DNA of 32,751 nt from Tannerella sp. (GTDB lineage: Bacteria > Bacteroidota > Bacteroidia > Bacteroidales > Tannerellaceae), in contig JAIROL010000050.1 of assembly GCA_031257565.1 (NCBI GenBank), forward strand, positions 1-32,751, given 5' to 3'. The notes beneath the pieces were generated by a model. It was not told the origin of the DNA, made no database searches, and was given only the letters and a program-made list of their open reading frames with translations. This document shows positions 31,201-32,751 of the stretch, piece by piece. Within the stretch, counting starts at the first letter, position 1. Every line of letters starts with the position of its first letter. The position numbers and the translations under genes are program-made.

Positions 31201-31243
31201 TACATAACAAAAATATGATAATCAAAATGATATATCTATGCAT
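28241..31243 (-). CDS. TonB-dependent receptor with carboxypeptidase-like regulatory domain
   Basis: CarboxypepD_reg-like N-terminus (GYTIAGKILDNHDKRPVEYATISL), plug (VEIDGVRIQNNSAF...VESVEIITGIASVEHGDLSNGIV), long barrel ending ...NFYYGLSVRLKL. Confidence 0.93.
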   Translation of the reverse strand: MHRYIILIIIFLLCITQGIFCQGYTIAGKILDNHDKRPVEYATISLTDNRSWSVSDENGRFLLKNIPKGKIILTVYSLGYVKMTFELDVKNDLSDMIFLLPEENLSLNEVVVTAVQKTKELTTSYTIDRTTLDHAQILNITDISSLLPGGKSPIAQDLTSDQRFALRSDSNEKGNASFGTAVEIDGVRIQNNSAFDETKGADVRNISSTNIESVEIITGIASVEHGDLSNGIVKINAKKGKTPLTVDLSTKPNMKQAAISKGFALGTSAGTLNTSFEYTKSISDPASPYTSYDRNVFSLRYSNTLNRLKGTPLTLDAGFSGNIGGYDSEADPDAFKDDYIKKRDNNFRGNLRFFWLLNKPWITNIELSGSVSYSDKFSKSNTNKSSSSSQAAIHSTEEGYFIATSYAKDPDAPIILLPAGYWSQLYCHDNKPISYTAKVKADRILFFGSFSNKFMLGGDMSRNGNKGRGAYYDNMQHAPTWRAYRYNEMPYINNFALYAEDKLTLPFGSDLSKIEITAGLRSDITLIKDSEYGAVQSLSPRFNAKYTLWEKADKVVRNINVYAGWGKSVKLPSAEALYPRPTYSDDLAFAPGTMADGTTFYAYYTTPAKTVYNPDLKWQYNEQIEAGAEANIKGIKISLSVYRNKTFNPYILTRDYTPYSYHLTDQKALNNCVIPSADRAYLIDRQTGVVTVSDKTGIYENQQLEYATRNDYKHNYIYKNGSPVVRKGMEWTVDFPQIPSIRTTFRFDGNYYYYKGVDETVISWKPSFTMGDGRPFQYIGYYAGSSATSTSSNSSEILSSLNYSSASVSNGGISKNLNVNLAAITHIPKIRTIFSIKMEASLYDYTQRLSEYNGQNYGFALNGPEGYFGDDSDIYQGDVYVGVYPLYYSTWDEPETKIPFAERFAWAKEYDTNLYNELAKLIVKTSSNYYFNPNKISAYFSANISITKEIGNFASISFYANNFFNNMSRIKMSNNNAKYTLYDNSYIPNFYYGLSVRLKL

Positions 31244-31263
31244 AGATTTTAAAGTTCAGACTG

Positions 31264-31271
31264 CAAAGATA
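31264..31271 (-). promoter_or_regulatory. Candidate Bacteroidetes -7 element for the TonB receptor operon
   Basis: Minus strand TATCTTTG, about 21 nt upstream of ATG 31243; no clear -33 at canonical spacing. Confidence 0.5.
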
Positions 31272-31357
31272 AGTATTTTTAGTATATGATGGTATCCCAA
31301 TTAATGGGGATATGGCGATGAGGTATACTTTGCTCGGGATAAACTTGCGAGATAAAA

Positions 31358-31429
31358 AGCAGAACGCAGAAAGCAGAAAGCAGAACGCAGAAAGAGCAGA
31401 ACGCAGAAAGCAGAAAGCAGAACGCAAAT
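31358..31429. repeat. 7-nt tandem repeat [A/C]GCAGAA
   Basis: Units agcagaa cgcagaa agcagaa agcagaa cgcagaa (ag) agcagaa cgcagaa agcagaa agcagaa cgcaaat. A five-unit block is duplicated with a 2-nt insert. Inverted, imperfect copies occur at 31471-31499. Confidence 0.95.
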
Positions 31430-31515
31430 AAGAACCACAGTGCGGTTTGTAACGCCATCTTCCGACGGTTTCCTGCTTTCCTGCCTTCTGCTTTCTGCCG
31501 ACATATCACAAAATC

Positions 31516-31740
31516 ATGCCGCGTGCAGTATATTTACCGAGAGTATGCGATTTGGAATTGCAGGAAGCGCTTGCTATAATGGGCGCCGTGTTGATTGAAA
31601 GCGCCAAATGGCGCGGTAAAACGAGTACGGCGGCTCATATTGCCAAAAGTACGCTATTTATGCAAGACCCCGACAACGCTCGTTCTTACCGGCAAATAGC
31701 GGATACAAAGCCTTCGCTGTTATTGAAGGGCGAAGTACCC
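31516..31740 (+). pseudogene. N-terminal fragment of a DUF4143-type AAA ATPase
   Basis: YLPRVCDLELQEALAIMGAVLIESAKWRGKTSTAAHIAKSTLFMQDPDNARSYRQIADTKPSLLLKGEVPRL matches the family N-terminus with a Walker A-like GAVLIESAKWRGKT. It breaks where the usual PRLIDEWQ should continue. Confidence 0.75.
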
Positions 31741-32128
31741 CGATTGCCGATAATTTGTTGATAGAAATAGTATTATCCTGTTTAATAAGCAATAAAATAG
31801 CAGATTGTGTGTCAGTCGTACCACCTGTTTTTTCAGTCGTACCACCTGTTTCGTTAACTTGGTACCCTATTTGGTTAACTTGGTACCCAGGCATAATATT
31901 ATCAGAATTTATTTTTTGCTCTGTATAACTGAACCTGGTTTCAAAACCATCCCCTAAATTACGAAAATCAAAAACCATTGTCGGATAGACTGCAATGGCT
32001 TCCCGAATACGAATAAAACCACTTCCATATTTTTCTATATCGTGAGTCAGATAAAATGCTTCGGCAAGTTCCAATTCTTTATAAAACAGGATAAAAGCCA
32101 ATATATTGGTGTCCAGATAATAGCGCAT
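31658..32128 (-). pseudogene. Chimeric ORF: PIN-toxin N-terminus fused to the C-terminal part of an AlbA_2-type ATP-binding HTH regulator, running into antisense of the ATPase fragment
   Basis: MRYYLDTNILAFILF (PIN start) then AEAFYLTHDIEKYGSGFIRIREAI...FDFRNLGDGFETRF (AlbA_2/HATPase_c_4-like C-terminus) and a wHTH-like LLLIKQDNTISINKLSAIGV. The last ~30 aa are antisense to the 31516-31740 ATPase fragment. Confidence 0.7.
31813..31888. repeat. Two adjacent 21-nt-period duplications within the chimeric ORF
   Basis: CAGTCGTACCACCTGTTT at 31813 and 31834; GTTAACTTGGTACCC at 31853 and 31874. Minus strand encodes YQVNQIG-YQVNETG-GTTEKTG-GTTDTQS. Confidence 0.9.
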
Positions 32129-32131
32129 AAC

Positions 32132-32284
32132 CTACTTTAATACTGCCCTCATATTTACAATTGTGCCGATTCCGTTAGGATTTTTCTCCCAAAATAAGGC
32201 TATTTTAGACTTCGGTTTTTCTGCCCTATAAACTTCTTTCGCCGCCTTTTTTGTTGTTTCTTTTGTTGTTTCTTTTCTTTTCAT
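32132..32284 (-). CDS. Small antitoxin-like protein (50 aa) preceding the PIN remnant, copy C
   Basis: MKRKETTKETTKKAAKEVYRAEKPKSKIALFWEKNPNGIGTIVNMRAVLK*; paralogous to copy B; PIN start ATG follows 3 nt after the stop. Confidence 0.7.
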   Translation of the reverse strand: MKRKETTKETTKKAAKEVYRAEKPKSKIALFWEKNPNGIGTIVNMRAVLK

Positions 32285-32296
32285 AGCTGTATAAAT

Positions 32297-32323
32297 TTAA
32301 TTGGTATCCAAATAGCATCTCAT
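32297..32323 (-). pseudogene. 8-aa PIN-toxin stub MRCYLDTN*, stub B
   Basis: ATGAGATGCTATTTGGATACCAATTAA; overlaps the copy B stop (ATGA). Confidence 0.65.
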
Positions 32324-32472
32324 CTTAGAACCGCCCGCATATTGACTATTTCTCCGATACCGTCAGGATGTTTCTCTCTGAACATAGTATAAGCCGACTT
32401 CGGTTTTTCTGCCCTATAAACTTCTTTCGCCGCTTTGTTTGCTGTTTTTTTTGTTGTTACTTTTCTTTTCAT
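32320..32472 (-). CDS. Small antitoxin-like protein (50 aa), copy B
   Basis: MKRKVTTKKTANKAAKEVYRAEKPKSAYTMFREKHPDGIGEIVNMRAVLR*; shares a near-identical coding stretch (KAAKEVYRAEKPKS) with copy C. Confidence 0.7.
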   Translation of the reverse strand: MKRKVTTKKTANKAAKEVYRAEKPKSAYTMFREKHPDGIGEIVNMRAVLR

Positions 32473-32484
32473 AGCTGTATAATT

Positions 32485-32511
32485 TTAATTGGTATCCAGA
32501 TAATATCTCAT
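32485..32511 (-). pseudogene. 8-aa PIN-toxin stub MRYYLDTN*, stub A
   Basis: ATGAGATATTATCTGGATACCAATTAA; overlaps the copy A stop (ATGA). Confidence 0.65.
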
Positions 32512-32684
32512 CTTAATACTGCCCTCATATCTACTATTTTTGTGATAAGCGGCTCTCTATCCGGATTCATGAACCATTCGCCGATGGGTGACAGTTTTTT
32601 CCCTTCTTTCAATTGAAAGACTTCTTTTTTAACGCTGCCTTTCTTTGCTTCGTCTATTCCTGTTTTCTTATTTTTCTTTTCCAT
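32508..32684 (-). CDS. Small antitoxin-like protein (58 aa), copy A (divergent N-terminus)
   Basis: MEKKNKKTGIDEAKKGSVKKEVFQLKEGKKLSPIGEWFMNPDREPLITKIVDMRAVLR*; same MRAVLR C-terminus and ATGA coupling as copy B. Confidence 0.65.
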   Translation of the reverse strand: MEKKNKKTGIDEAKKGSVKKEVFQLKEGKKLSPIGEWFMNPDREPLITKIVDMRAVLR

Positions 32685-32735
32685 ATTTCTTTAATTGCTT
32701 CCATAGTACTGTTTTTTTTATCTGAATCTACGCCA

Positions 32736-32743
32736 CAAATATA
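32736..32743 (-). promoter_or_regulatory. Candidate -7 element for the antitoxin array
   Basis: Minus strand TATATTTG about 50 nt upstream of ATG 32684. The -33 region lies outside the window. Confidence 0.45.
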
Positions 32744-32751
32744 TATATAAA

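Noticed and set aside
31236-31509. Minus-strand ORFs rich in LLSAFCFL/FCFLRSAF
   Set aside because: Translation of the GCAGAA heptad repeat, present in several frames; low-complexity artefact rather than protein.
32368-32616. 82-aa plus-strand ORF in the track
   Set aside because: Antisense to the paralogous small genes A and B; the minus-strand frames show repeat conservation at the protein level.
32132-32684. Considered as a CRISPR array or simple tandem repeat
   Set aside because: The units are ~190-nt paralogous coding genes with start/stop signals, not short direct repeats with unique spacers; no cas genes in the window.

Overview
This looks like a Bacteroidales-type chromosomal segment. 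That is inferred from gene families, lipoprotein and TonB content, and TAnnTTTG-like -7 elements. The ordinary part contains: a truncated transposase at the left edge; a Gfo/Idh/MocA oxidoreductase with a GH78-like glycosidase; an endonuclease/exonuclease/phosphatase-fold protein with a choice-of-anchor-Q-like lipoprotein; a PepD-type dipeptidase; a small membrane protein plus OmpH/Skp-like protein; an AddB-like PD-(D/E)XK protein; a four-gene efflux operon with two different RND permeases; and a TonB receptor / DUF4876-like lipoprotein / DUF6850-like barrel locus. Two accessory islands stand out. (1) At 9143-12731, an AT-rich insertion carries an Eco57I-like N6-adenine methyltransferase overlapping by 20 nt with a small, separate PD-(D/E)XK-like nuclease. 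It is bordered by a terminator on one side and a transposase-like remnant on the other. (2) At 31358-32684, a mosaic of gene fragments follows a 7-nt tandem repeat. Its core is a tandem array on the minus strand, absent from the ORF track, of three small antitoxin-like genes (58, 50 and 50 aa), all ending MRAVL[R/K]. Each is followed by the start of a PIN-domain toxin. Two of those toxins are cut to the 8-aa stub MR[Y/C]YLDTN* at the same position. The third runs into the C-terminal part of an AlbA_2-type ATP-binding regulator, which abuts tail-to-tail with a truncated DUF4143-type ATPase. This serial antitoxin / toxin-stub array is the best candidate for something undescribed.
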